The notes under the pieces were generated by a model. It worked only from the letters and a program-made list of their open reading frames with translations. It did no database searches and was not told the origin of the DNA. From NCBI GenBank assembly GCA_963667535.2, contig CAXXDU010000002.1:1240001-1304000 (forward strand): a stretch of 64,000 nucleotides of DNA. Direction: 5' to 3'. The position numbers and the translations under genes are program-made. Source of the stretch: UBA5614 sp963667535. Its GTDB lineage: Bacteria; Cloacimonadota; Cloacimonadia; Cloacimonadales; Cloacimonadaceae. Shown here piece by piece: positions 33,943 to 44,400 of this stretch (its first letter is position 1; every line of letters starts with the position of its first letter).

Positions 33943-36900
33943 ATGTCATTTATACATCTGCATAATCATACACAATATAGTTTGCTGGATGGAGCCTGTA
34001 GGGTAGACCGGATGGTCAAACTCGCTGCACAATATGAAATGCCCGCTTTAGCAATCACAGATCATGGTAATATGTTCGGAGCTATTGACTTCTACAAAAC
34101 AGCTAGTAAAGCAGGTATCAAACCGATTATAGGCATTGAAACATATATTATCAATAGCGACTTTTCTGACGAAAGAAATAAAAATGACAAACGACATCAT
34201 CTGGTTCTATTAGCAATGAACGATGCAGGTTACCGCAATCTGATGAAACTATCCTCAAAAGCATATTTGGAAGGATTCTATTATAAGCCCAGAATAAACA
34301 AAAAAATGTTGGAAAATCATTCGGAAGGGCTGATCTGTATGAGCGCTTGTTTAAAAGGGGAAATCTCACAGCATATCTTAAATCAGCAACCCAGGCTGGC
34401 GATGCAGTCAGCAGACTGGTACAGAAGCGTGTTTGGAGACAGGTATTATCTTGAAATCCAGGATCATGGTATTGAACAGGAAGCCATGGCAATGCCTGGA
34501 GTAATAAAACTAGCACAGGAGATGAATATTCCATTGGTGCTGACCAATGATTGTCATTATTTGCAACAATCCGATAGTGAAGCACATGATATTCTGCTCT
34601 GTATCCAGACCGGAAAAAGTCTGAATGACCCCAATAGAATGAAATACAGTACAAATCAATTGCATTTCAGAAAACCCGAAGAGATGTTGAAGCTGTTTCC
34701 TGAAGTACCTGAAGCTTATTATAATACTCAGGAAATTGCTAACAGGATTAATTTTGAACTTAAGTATGATGATTTTCTGCTACCCAGCATCGAAACTCCT
34801 TCAGGTTTTGAGAGTATGGGAGCATATCTTCAGCATCTATGCTTAGAAAACGTTGATAAGAAGTATCCGGCTTTAACGGATGAGATCAATGACAGGCTAA
34901 CTTTTGAACTGGATGTTATTCACAAAATGGGATTTGATGGATACTTCCTTGTAGTCAAAGATTTTATTGATAATGCACGAGTGCAAAATGTGCCCGTTGG
35001 TCCCGGCCGAGGCTCAGCGGCTGGAAGCATAGTATCGTATTTGCTGGGTATTACTCAGGTTGACCCGCTGAAATATAATCTTTTGTTTGAGAGATTTCTC
35101 AATCCTGAGCGCATAGGAATGCCGGATATTGATATAGATTTTTGTGCACAAGGCAGGAGCAAAGTAATTGATTATGTGGTTCAGAAGTATGGAAGAAATA
35201 GTGTTACTCAGATAATTACATTTTCTACTTTAGGTCCAAAATCAGTAATCAAGGATGTTGCAAGAGTTTTGGGGGTATCAGCTGCTGATGCGAATATTCT
35301 AACCAAATCTATTCCCTCAACATCGAAATCGCTGACAGATGCTATGAAGGAATCTAAAGAATTTGCCTCATTAATAAATACCAATGACTTATACAGCAAT
35401 ATATTCCAGCATAGTCAGGTACTTGAAGGATTAGTAAGACAGACAGGTATTCATGCAGCAGGTGTAGTCATCGTGCCGGGTGACTTGACTGATTATATCC
35501 CTTTAGCTTCCGGCGCTCAGAAAGACAATGAAAATGCAGTTCTGGCTCAGTACGAAGGAAAATGGCTTGGGGATCTGAAGATTCTCAAAATGGACTTTTT
35601 GGGATTAAAAACTCTTACACTGATTAATCAGGCTAAAAAGTTGATAGAAGAATCACAACAACATCAGGTTGATATAGAAAATTTGCCTTTGGATGATAAA
35701 CTAACCTATAAATTGCTTGCTCAGGGTCAGACAGATGGGATTTTCCAATTTGAATCTGATGGGATGAAGAAGTATTTAATTGATTTAAAGCCCAATCAAT
35801 TTGGTGACCTAATAGCTATGGTGGCATTATACCGTCCTGGACCAATGCAATTCATTGATACATATGTAAAAAGAAAACACGGGAAAGAGAAGATTTCTTA
35901 TGATCATCCTCTGGTGGAAAACATATTAAAAGAGACATATGGTGTTACAGTGTATCAAGAACAGGTTATGCAGATTTCCAGAGAGATGGCAGGCTTTACC
36001 AGGGGGCAGGCAGATTCTCTCCGTAGTGCTATGTCCAAGAAAAAAATTGAATTGATGGAGGAGTTTCAGGTTAAATTCATTGAAGGAGCGAAAGCAAACA
36101 ACGTACCCGATCGGATTATTAATAAAATCTGGGATGATTGGAGAGCTTTTGCAGAATATGCGTTTAATAAAAGCCATGCAACCTGTTATGCTCTTGTAGC
36201 ATATCAAACAGCCTGGCTCAAAGCTCATTATCCTGTCGAATTTATGGCAGCGCTTCTATCTTTGGAAGATAATCCGGATAAAATTCCATACTTCCTGGAA
36301 GAATGCAAAAGAATGAAAATCAGTATTATCCCTCCTAATATTAATAAGAGCGATTGCGAGTTTTCTGTAAGTCACAAAGAGATTCACTTTGGATTACGAG
36401 CGATAAAAAATGTTGGTGAAGCAGCAATGAGAGCAATTGTTGCTGATAGAGAGAAGAGCGGTAATTACAAAACAATATTTGAATTCTGCAAGAGACTCGA
36501 TTCGATGGCAGTTAATAAGACAGTTTTGGAAAGCTTAATCGCGGCCGGAGCGATGGACGAGCTTGAAGGCAACAGAGCACAAAAATGGCAGGTAATTGAG
36601 ACTGCTTTGGACCATGCCAGCGATCATCAAAGAGAAAAAAGAAGAGGACAAACATCACTATTTGACCTCATTGAAGAAGATGAAAGCAATAGTTCCTTCA
36701 ATCTTCTTTTGCCAGATACTGAGGTTTGGACGTATCAACATCAACTGGAGATGGAAAAAAGTGTTTTGGGGTTTTATTTAGCAGGTCACCCTCTGGAACC
36801 ATATAAGGAAATGATAGAATTCTTAGCAACAACACAAGTTAACGCCAAAGATAAGTTAAATGGAAGCGATATCAATGTGGTAGGTGTTACAACCGGAGTA

Positions 36901-37380
36901 GTAAAAAAACGCGATAATAGAGGTAACCCGATGGCTTTTGTTAATATGGAAGACATGACGGGTAGATATGAAATCTCTCTGTTTAAAAACGATTTTGATA
37001 AGTTTCTAAATAGTTTTGAGTTGGGGAAAGTATATTTTGTGTCGGGAACCCGCTCTCAGTATATTTCCGGTGAAGATAGTTCTTTGAGGATTATTCCAAA
37101 AAAAGTCATAGCTTTCGATTCAATTCCATATCACCTTAAAGGGGAAGTTCAGATTGAGGTGAATGAGAAGAATATTACTAGAGATTTTACTGAAAAGATA
37201 GAGGAACTGAAGCATCAAACTGTAGGTCATTTTTCCTTAAAATTGCTAATACATACAGAGAATTACAATTCGTTGGCATTGCACCCACAGACGTTAAAGT
37301 TTTTCCCGGACAATGACTTTATACAGTGGTGCCAAGCATTGAATCTTAAACTAAAAATTCAATTGTCATCAAATGAATAG
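33943..37380 (+). CDS. dnaE: DNA polymerase III alpha subunit
   Basis: The 1145-aa replicative polymerase of the C family. The N-terminal PHP domain (residues about 4-200) retains HLHNHTQYSLLDG and ITDHGNMFG. The polymerase core has GPGRGSAAGSIVSYLLGI (about 355), the catalytic Asp pair in PDIDIDF (about 393-399) and the third Asp in LKMDFLGLKTL (about 545). Fingers and helix-hairpin-helix regions follow, then an OB-fold (about 970-1060, INVVGVTTGVVKKRDNRGN). The length is normal for DnaE1-type enzymes without a proofreading exonuclease. The start ATG follows gaagaggttgaata. Its last 8 bases overlap the next gene, implying translational coupling with the GWxTD pair. Confidence 0.97.
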   Translation: MSFIHLHNHTQYSLLDGACRVDRMVKLAAQYEMPALAITDHGNMFGAIDFYKTASKAGIKPIIGIETYIINSDFSDERNKNDKRHHLVLLAMNDAGYRNLMKLSSKAYLEGFYYKPRINKKMLENHSEGLICMSACLKGEISQHILNQQPRLAMQSADWYRSVFGDRYYLEIQDHGIEQEAMAMPGVIKLAQEMNIPLVLTNDCHYLQQSDSEAHDILLCIQTGKSLNDPNRMKYSTNQLHFRKPEEMLKLFPEVPEAYYNTQEIANRINFELKYDDFLLPSIETPSGFESMGAYLQHLCLENVDKKYPALTDEINDRLTFELDVIHKMGFDGYFLVVKDFIDNARVQNVPVGPGRGSAAGSIVSYLLGITQVDPLKYNLLFERFLNPERIGMPDIDIDFCAQGRSKVIDYVVQKYGRNSVTQIITFSTLGPKSVIKDVARVLGVSAADANILTKSIPSTSKSLTDAMKESKEFASLINTNDLYSNIFQHSQVLEGLVRQTGIHAAGVVIVPGDLTDYIPLASGAQKDNENAVLAQYEGKWLGDLKILKMDFLGLKTLTLINQAKKLIEESQQHQVDIENLPLDDKLTYKLLAQGQTDGIFQFESDGMKKYLIDLKPNQFGDLIAMVALYRPGPMQFIDTYVKRKHGKEKISYDHPLVENILKETYGVTVYQEQVMQISREMAGFTRGQADSLRSAMSKKKIELMEEFQVKFIEGAKANNVPDRIINKIWDDWRAFAEYAFNKSHATCYALVAYQTAWLKAHYPVEFMAALLSLEDNPDKIPYFLEECKRMKISIIPPNINKSDCEFSVSHKEIHFGLRAIKNVGEAAMRAIVADREKSGNYKTIFEFCKRLDSMAVNKTVLESLIAAGAMDELEGNRAQKWQVIETALDHASDHQREKRRGQTSLFDLIEEDESNSSFNLLLPDTEVWTYQHQLEMEKSVLGFYLAGHPLEPYKEMIEFLATTQVNAKDKLNGSDINVVGVTTGVVKKRDNRGNPMAFVNMEDMTGRYEISLFKNDFDKFLNSFELGKVYFVSGTRSQYISGEDSSLRIIPKKVIAFDSIPYHLKGEVQIEVNEKNITRDFTEKIEELKHQTVGHFSLKLLIHTENYNSLALHPQTLKFFPDNDFIQWCQALNLKLKIQLSSNE

Positions 37381-38509
37381 ATTTGTATTATTACTTTTTT
37401 TATTGGTGAGTATCTCAAAAATACTCCCGATGGATATAATAACCAATTCATTCAATGGGAATACGACTGTATTTGTAATTATACCTTTTAATCAGTTTAT
37501 ATTTTCAGCTGGCAATGGTGAAGCTAATTATCAATCTAGCATCAACCTGCTTGACAACAAGAATCATAGAGTTTTCCAACGGGTTTTTGATATAAATCTC
37601 TTAAAACAGGATGTTGTCGATGATGCTGCTTATTTACTTGATTTTTCCATACCAACTGTGCCTGGAAATTACAAATTAACCTTAATGCTGCGAAATACCA
37701 ATCTTGGTGATAAGAAGGAGCAGCAAAGCAACGTTACGATATCAGACTCAGGTAATGCAAGAAATAACATACTTGTAGCTGATACAGGGAAGTTTAAGTT
37801 TTATCCTTCTTCTTTCAATCAGTTGAACGCTCAACTGAAAAGCTGTTTCCTAATAATTGATGCATCTGCTGTTTATGATAGCATTATGGTAAAATATGAA
37901 GCCAATTCAGAAGAGAATAAGATCAAGGTTTCAATTGGTACAAGCAATAAGATTGATTTTGCACCCATGCTCATGAAAGGTGCTTTAACAAAAATCGAAG
38001 TGTTATATTATTCCGATAACATTATTGATATACCGAAATGGTCTTTATTCCACTCTAACGATGATTATACAAGAACGTTTTCTCTAAATGATCAGTTGCT
38101 TCAAATCAGATATATTGCCAACCAAAATGAATGGAAATCATTAAAAAAAACTCCTGAGAAAGATCTGCAAAGGGCAATCGAAAGTTTTTGGGAACGGCAT
38201 AATAATAATCCGGGAACGTATAAAAATGAAACACGTGATATTTTTTATAGTAGAGTATTAAAAGCTGAAGAACTATTTACGATACATAAAAAACTAAGAG
38301 GCTGGAAATCAGACCGAGGTCGGATTTACATACAATACGGAACACCTGATGATGTCGTTGAAGATTTTTACAATGTTCAGGAATATCCCAATTCACGAGC
38401 ATATCCCCATATCAGGTGGTACTATTACAAAGCGCATAAAGAGTTTAATTTCATTGACAAAACAGGTTATGGGAATTTTCAAATAATGGATGAATATTAT
38501 GAGAACTAA
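37373..38509 (+). CDS. GWxTD-domain exported protein (first of a tandem pair)
   Basis: A 378-aa protein with a signal peptide (residues 1-20). The body is beta-rich and the C-terminus contains the GWxTD signature as GWKSDRGRIYIQYGTPDDV (about residue 313), the diagnostic motif of a family common in the Bacteroidetes-Chlorobi-Fibrobacteres group. Its function is not established. It overlaps dnaE by 8 bases and is overlapped by the second GWxTD gene, forming a coupled unit. The two proteins share architecture but are divergent outside the motif. Confidence 0.85.
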   Translation: MNRFVLLLFLLVSISKILPMDIITNSFNGNTTVFVIIPFNQFIFSAGNGEANYQSSINLLDNKNHRVFQRVFDINLLKQDVVDDAAYLLDFSIPTVPGNYKLTLMLRNTNLGDKKEQQSNVTISDSGNARNNILVADTGKFKFYPSSFNQLNAQLKSCFLIIDASAVYDSIMVKYEANSEENKIKVSIGTSNKIDFAPMLMKGALTKIEVLYYSDNIIDIPKWSLFHSNDDYTRTFSLNDQLLQIRYIANQNEWKSLKKTPEKDLQRAIESFWERHNNNPGTYKNETRDIFYSRVLKAEELFTIHKKLRGWKSDRGRIYIQYGTPDDVVEDFYNVQEYPNSRAYPHIRWYYYKAHKEFNFIDKTGYGNFQIMDEYYEN

Positions 38510-39818
38510 ACTACTAACTCTGTTCCTTATTTTAGTCAGTATCCAGTTACTGGCATCAGAAAAATTAGGAATGTTCGTCGAAGCGAAGAGATTTTTAGAT
38601 ACAAATGCAAATACAAAATTTGTAATTGATTATCAAGTGCCTTACAAAAACATGACTTTTCTTATACGAGATAGTGGATATTATGCTGAGCTAAAAGTGC
38701 TGATTGCCATTGCAAATGCAGACAGCGTTATTTATAAAAAAGAATTTGTCAACAATATCGGTGTTACTGCAAAATATGATGTCAATTCTTCTAACAAGTC
38801 TTTTTTGGATAGGATATCACTCACACTTGCAAAGCCTGAATTCAAACTTCAGATAACATTTGAGGATATCAATGGCAATACAAAACTGGAATGGAACTAT
38901 ACTGCAGAGCTTCTTAATGTCAATGACAGATTAAGCGATGTTGAGCTAATCTCAATGATCAATTCGGATACTACAGCTTTTTCTCAAAAATTCCTGAGGA
39001 ATGGGAAGACTTACATTCCAGAACCCTCAGGATTAATATCAAGAAATGCTCTTGATACTCTCTACATCTATTGTGAAGCATACAATAATGAATCTGAGAC
39101 TTCAAAAGCAGTCATGACGATTAGAAAAGATGGAGTTTCCATTGTTATAAAAAGCATGCAAATCAAGGTAGGAAAGGTTGCAGAATTGCTATTGCCGCTC
39201 AATCTGGCTACTATGGAGGTTGGAAAATATAGCTGCACTATTGACTATGTGGATCACGATACTAAGCAGTGCAGGTCCTTTGAGTTTATCATCAGTGAAC
39301 AAACCGAAAAACTCTATATGCTTTTTACTGAACCTGATGATGAGTATCAGTTAATGAAGTATCTTATCACTGTAAAAAGTAATACCAACTGGGGTTCAAT
39401 GTCCAAAGACGCTAAGAGGAGAAATATATCTCAATTGTGGGTTGAACTTGCCACAAAACTTGGTCAGCCGGTTGATAATGTATTAAAGCTATACAAAGAT
39501 AGAGTTGACTACTGTAATATCAATTTCTCTCATTTTGAGAAAGGATGGAAAACAGATATGGGGAGAATATACATAAGAAACGGGAGACCTGATGATATTG
39601 ATAAAGATACATCATCTGACGAAACAAAATATGTAAGAAAGGATATTCAGATTTGGAAATATTCAAGTAGAAAACAAGCAGTTTATTTATTTGTTGATAT
39701 CCCCATGAATGGGAATTTCAAACTAGTTTATTCGGTGAATGATGATGAAGAAAGCACGTATCCTGATTGGCGAAAATATGTCGGGTCTGATTTTGATGAA
39801 TCCAGACTGGATAACTAA
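38499..39818 (+). CDS. GWxTD-domain exported protein (second of a tandem pair)
   Basis: About 439 aa. I chose ATG 38499 because it gives a clean signal peptide (MRTKLLTLFLILVSIQLLA) and has ggatga 6 bases upstream; an in-frame ATG at 38490 is also possible. The beta-sandwich-like middle is followed by the motif GWKTDMGRIYIRNGRPDDI near the C-terminus and then WKYSSRKQAVYLFVDIP, as in the family. The gene overlaps the first GWxTD gene at its start. At its end it converges on yraN, with the two stops sharing CTAA at 39815-39818. Function unknown; probably periplasmic or outer-membrane associated. Confidence 0.85.
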   Translation: MRTKLLTLFLILVSIQLLASEKLGMFVEAKRFLDTNANTKFVIDYQVPYKNMTFLIRDSGYYAELKVLIAIANADSVIYKKEFVNNIGVTAKYDVNSSNKSFLDRISLTLAKPEFKLQITFEDINGNTKLEWNYTAELLNVNDRLSDVELISMINSDTTAFSQKFLRNGKTYIPEPSGLISRNALDTLYIYCEAYNNESETSKAVMTIRKDGVSIVIKSMQIKVGKVAELLLPLNLATMEVGKYSCTIDYVDHDTKQCRSFEFIISEQTEKLYMLFTEPDDEYQLMKYLITVKSNTNWGSMSKDAKRRNISQLWVELATKLGQPVDNVLKLYKDRVDYCNINFSHFEKGWKTDMGRIYIRNGRPDDIDKDTSSDETKYVRKDIQIWKYSSRKQAVYLFVDIPMNGNFKLVYSVNDDEESTYPDWRKYVGSDFDESRLDN

Positions 39819-40204
39819 TAGTCTTCAAATATTGGTTGAAATGCATTTTTGTAATGTATTATCTTATATGATTCTTCAGAGTTAAAGCGGAATATTAATA
39901 GCACATCAAACCTGCAGCTAAGTTTTGAAAAACGTGGAGAACTGGAAACAAAATGCATCGCAGTATGAGTAATTCTTCTTCTTTTTCTAAAACTTATACT
40001 ATTCTCTGCTGTTTTAACTGAGTGCTTGCAACGCGTTTTAACTTCACAGAATACTAGCTCACTCTTTTCTAGTGCTACAATATCAATCTCACCATGATCG
40101 GAGTGAAAATTTCTCGTAACAATATCATAGCCCTTGCTTTTTAGGTATTCTGTTGCCAGGGACTCTCCTATATAAGCTAGTGTAGACTTTGAATCAACAA
40201 TCAT
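39815..40204 (-). CDS. yraN: YraN/UPF0102 family putative endonuclease
   Basis: About 129 aa from ATG 40204 (MIVDSKSTLAYIGE); the frame is open upstream to 40240, but residues there do not align with the family. It has the restriction-endonuclease-like core: G-x-x-GE near the N-terminus (AYIGESLATEYLKSKGY), then HGEIDIVALEKSELVFCEVKTR with the D-x(n)-E-x-K active-site pattern. Family members are small nucleases of unclear cellular role, possibly in repair or recombination. It stands alone on the minus strand between plus-strand envelope genes, with its 3' end overlapping the GWxTD gene. Confidence 0.9.
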   Translation of the reverse strand: MIVDSKSTLAYIGESLATEYLKSKGYDIVTRNFHSDHGEIDIVALEKSELVFCEVKTRCKHSVKTAENSISFRKRRRITHTAMHFVSSSPRFSKLSCRFDVLLIFRFNSEESYKIIHYKNAFQPIFEDY

Positions 40205-40293
40205 AAAAATAATAAAATCACTTGACGTAAAATTTGTCAATTAGTAAGTTGACTTTAGTATAAAATAATCTCACCATAATGGTGGAGGGAAGT

Positions 40294-41253
40294 ATGAAAA
40301 ACATAGGTTTATGCTTTATTTTAACAGTGCTTGCGATAACTTCCTTGAACGCAGTTCCGTATACAACGATGGGTTTTTTACGAACTCCAGATGCATATGT
40401 TCTGCCTCATAAGACTGCTGATATCACACTGACTAATTATCTTAGAAGAGAAAAGAACTCTTTTACTACAAATGCACCATATGAATACCTTCCGACAGGG
40501 ATGCTTAATGCCGGATTATTTGACAGGGTCGAGATTGGTGCATGGGGTGGAGATAAAATTGGATTTGCGAATTTAAAAGTAAAAGTTATTGAAGAAACTA
40601 ATGTGATTCCACAATTTGCTATTGGAATTGACAATCTTTTTTCTCCTGTAAAAGAAGATGCTGAGAAGGACTTAGAGTATAAAACCCAAGTGGATAGTTA
40701 TTTTTATGAAAGAAATTCACCATATTTTGTCTTCTCTAAGACAAGTATCCTAAAAGGAATGGCCGGTATTCAATTACTTGAATCTGCAATTTCTCTTGGC
40801 GTGGGCCGGAATAAGTTCATCGGGCAGGTTTCAATCACAAAGAGATTTGAGGGTATTTTTGGCTCGATAACAATAAAACCTCAAAAAAACGTGGCAATTA
40901 CCTTTGAAAATGATGGTTTCAATTTAAATCTGGGTGCACAGTATGCCTATAAGAATTTTGCGTTTAAAGTGGCTTATGTTGGGCTAGAGGAACAAGAGAA
41001 TAATCGGATTGGATTTGCAGTATCCTATTTGTTTGATAAATTTGCTGATGCAAAAAGAAGACCCAGCTTGTTAATGGATGAAGAATCAGCATCTACAAAG
41101 GGTACAGAAAGTGTAATCTCTCCAACTAAAGGCAGAGATATAAATGCAAACAAAGATTTATTGGATGAATTGAAGAAACTTAGAGAACAACGAGAGCAAG
41201 CCCAAAAGGTCTTGGACGATTTGAAGGGTCAGCTTAAGGAAATGGAAGACTAG
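40294..41253 (+). CDS. Exported protein of unknown function with C-terminal coiled coil
   Basis: About 319 aa. ATG 40294 is preferred over ATG 40279 because ggaggg lies just before it and it starts a signal peptide (MKNIGLCFILTVLAITSLNA). The mature N-terminus, PYTTMGFLRTPDAYVLP followed by alternating beta strands (IGAWGGDKIGFANLKVKV, VSITKRFEGIFGSITIKP), resembles YjbH-like or other outer-membrane beta proteins with a GxxxTPxAxxLP start. The last 30 residues are a charged coiled coil (LLDELKKLREQREQAQKVLD). It precedes the envelope-motor operon by 150 bases. No firm function. Confidence 0.7.
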   Translation: MKNIGLCFILTVLAITSLNAVPYTTMGFLRTPDAYVLPHKTADITLTNYLRREKNSFTTNAPYEYLPTGMLNAGLFDRVEIGAWGGDKIGFANLKVKVIEETNVIPQFAIGIDNLFSPVKEDAEKDLEYKTQVDSYFYERNSPYFVFSKTSILKGMAGIQLLESAISLGVGRNKFIGQVSITKRFEGIFGSITIKPQKNVAITFENDGFNLNLGAQYAYKNFAFKVAYVGLEEQENNRIGFAVSYLFDKFADAKRRPSLLMDEESASTKGTESVISPTKGRDINANKDLLDELKKLREQREQAQKVLDDLKGQLKEMED

Positions 41254-41402
41254 TTACTGACTATAATTTAGTTACTCTAAATGAAAAATGCGGAACGTAA
41301 GAATTTTAGTGCTTTACAGATTAATTAATTCTACTCAGATACATACCCGGTTTGTATCTTGTATAACTAACAGCTTAACCAGCCAAACAAAGTGAGCGTT
41401 CT

Positions 41403-44400
41403 ATGAAAAGAATGATCCTTGTTCTTATAATAATTGTTGCTGCAGTATATACTAATCCACTTTTAGCGCAATTGACTAATGAACGTAAGAGTATAATTCT
41501 CAAAGATATAAAAAATGAGATATATAAACAAACTCTATCCAATAACATCGTAGCAGGAGACAGCCAACTTCAAAGTACAATTCAAATATCCAGAGCGATC
41601 TCCCAAGCTGTTAAAGCAAAGAATACTGATGTTATAAATCAATATCTTGATTTTTACACTGGCATCCTGGATACACTTGTAATATCGAATCCAGTTGTTG
41701 CTCAGAAGGTAGTGGTAAATTTGCAGAAGTTGTTTGAGATTGACCCATCATATAGTGACAGGTTTATCTATTATTTAGGTGCTTCGAATTATTTTTTATA
41801 TACGTTTGATGATGCCGAAAAGGAATTAAAGGATCTGATAATTAATTATCCCCAATCAACATATAGATCCAAAGCACTTACTCTTCTTCTCAAAGTTTAT
41901 ATCAATGCCTCGAAAGAGAAACAAGCTGCAGCCTTGATTGAACCCAATAAAGCAAGATTAGATGAAGATCAGAAGTTTTTAGCCGGGCATGTTTATTTTG
42001 CTTTGAATAACGATGCTCTGGCAACTCAGTATTTTACCCAAGTCAGTACTGGAAAATATAAAGATGATGCTGAGAAAATGCTGGTTTTGTTGAACTCATT
42101 TAACATGGAGCCACAAGGGGCGATAGACAATTTTACAGCAATGTTAAAAGCTGATCCGGAAAACCCTTATATCTTACTGTCCCTAGCCAGATTATCTTCA
42201 CTTAACGGGCAATGGAAAAATGCCGAACAATACTATTCCAGATATATTCCAGCCATGAGATCTTTTCGTGAAATCCAGGTACAATATGAATTGGCAACAT
42301 CCTATTTGAATATAGGTGATAAAGAAAGAGCTGTTGAAGTATTAGACAGTGCACTTAAAAACAAAGAACTGGGCAATTATGTTAGTCCTTTATTATATCT
42401 CTGGTCAGAGATAAGTACAACTAACGGCAAGTCAGAAGAAGCAAAGCTCAGGACTAAGCAAATAAACCAGCAAGTTAATCAGAATGAAGTTCTTATTCAA
42501 TCAAAATTGGATTTAATAAATTCTGTTAATGATCTTAAAACGAGATTGGAAAACAGGACTGATGTTGTTTCTGTTAATAAAGCGATAGGTGAGCTGAGCA
42601 TAATATCTGCTAATCTTGATACTTTAAATACCCAACTTAATGCTAATCCAATTGGTTTGTCGCCGGTTCAAGTAAAAAGGCTACAGATTTATGAACGAAA
42701 GATAGTCCTTTCTTTTTGGGACCTCTTAGCCAATTATATTAATGCTGATAGCCTAAAAAGTGCTCCGGACACTTTGCATGCTCGGCAATTGAAAGCTCTG
42801 GAGACTATTTATTCGGACCAGATCACGCAATTGGATTTAATTAGGCAAGCTCTGATTGGTTTGAATGATCAAAATCTATTATTGGCAATTCGAAATGAAA
42901 TTGATAGTAATATAGATATTTTAGATAAGACTCTGGCACAGTTGTATGAAGAAAAGAATTCAGGTAATTCAAAAATTAACCCAGTAAAGCTGGATACATT
43001 AATCGTAACCAGCGAGAGAAAAAAGGTTGAAACAACCTTACTTAAAGATTACTATGAATTTGACAATACTCTGTATAAAGCGATTCTTGCTGAATGTGAT
43101 TCTTCCATGGCGTCTGCCAGGGAACTATTGAAGCAGACACCTCTAATCAAGGAAGAATTTCAAAAGAAGTACCCATTGTACATTTCGAATAAAGAAAAGA
43201 AAATTGTGACCAGCGAAATAAATAAAGTGGTAATTCTTATTCCAGAATATGTTAAATCGGTATCAAGTCAGCAAACCCATTTAAATAAAACAAAAAAAGA
43301 ACTTGAATTCATTGATCTACATATTGCTTTTATTGAGGCTACTTATTATGACAATTTGAAAAAACAACAGGAGAAGTCTCTAACATATGAGGAGAATCAA
43401 AAACTCTTTTCCGAAAATCAGACCAGAAAACAAAAGGCGTATGAACAAACCCGCATTTTTATAAACAATAATCAGGATTTTCAATCTGATATTAATCCCA
43501 TTGGTTTTCCTGACATCAATTTAAAAGCAAGTACTTATTTCTCATTAGCAGAACTGAGTAATTCTTTATGGCAGGATAATCCGAGTATTGCATTAGGATA
43601 CTATCGGAAAGTGTTTGAATTTGATTCCAAATTCTATTTATCAGATGCTGTTTTATACAATATAGGTTATTTAAGCAGCAATCTTATTAAGAATAGAATT
43701 GAGGCCGGGATCGCTGCTTTTGAAGCAAAGAGTTCTTTGAGTAAGCCTGATTCACTAAGGTTCACAGAAGCTACTTATCGGGAACCAATTCAAGCTTACA
43801 AAAGAATTGTTGATGAGTACAAGAATTCACAGTACTATTCTGAGGCTTTGTTTAGGCTTGGGTACTTATATTTTGAGATTGGTACAAATGCTGATCGTCC
43901 TGTTGAGTATTATCAAATCGCCAGAAGTTATTATGATCCTTTGGTAAACAATGAAAATGATCCATATCGTTACAAAGCTCTTTATCAAAGAGGCTGGACA
44001 TGGTTAAACAGCAGTTCTCAAGAGGCATATGGTAAAGCAACAGAGGACTTTGTTTCGATATTAAAGGCAGTAAATGAAAAAGCCATCAAGGATAGTACAG
44101 AAGCTATAGATTATTCAATTGCCTCAATCAAGAACATTGGTTATAGTCTTATTGGTTTAGACGGTTCAGACATTAATGTCGCTTCAAAAGGGGCAGAATA
44201 TGCAAAGCAGACCCTATCCAAAGTTGTTAATGAAAAAGACTTAAACTTAATAATGGATGAAGCAATTCAGCAGAAGTTGAAATTGTATATGCCCATGCAG
44301 GCGATAGATTTTATGAACGCAAAGATTGAGTTAAACCCACTAGCCTTAGAAAACCCAATTATTGCTGATTCTATATGCACGATGTATAAATTGTATCCTT

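Noticed and set aside
41338..41358. Inverted repeat GATACA...TGTATC upstream of the motor operon as an operator
   Set aside because: Only 6 bp with a 9-base spacer in AT-rich DNA, and a single copy; too weak to call.
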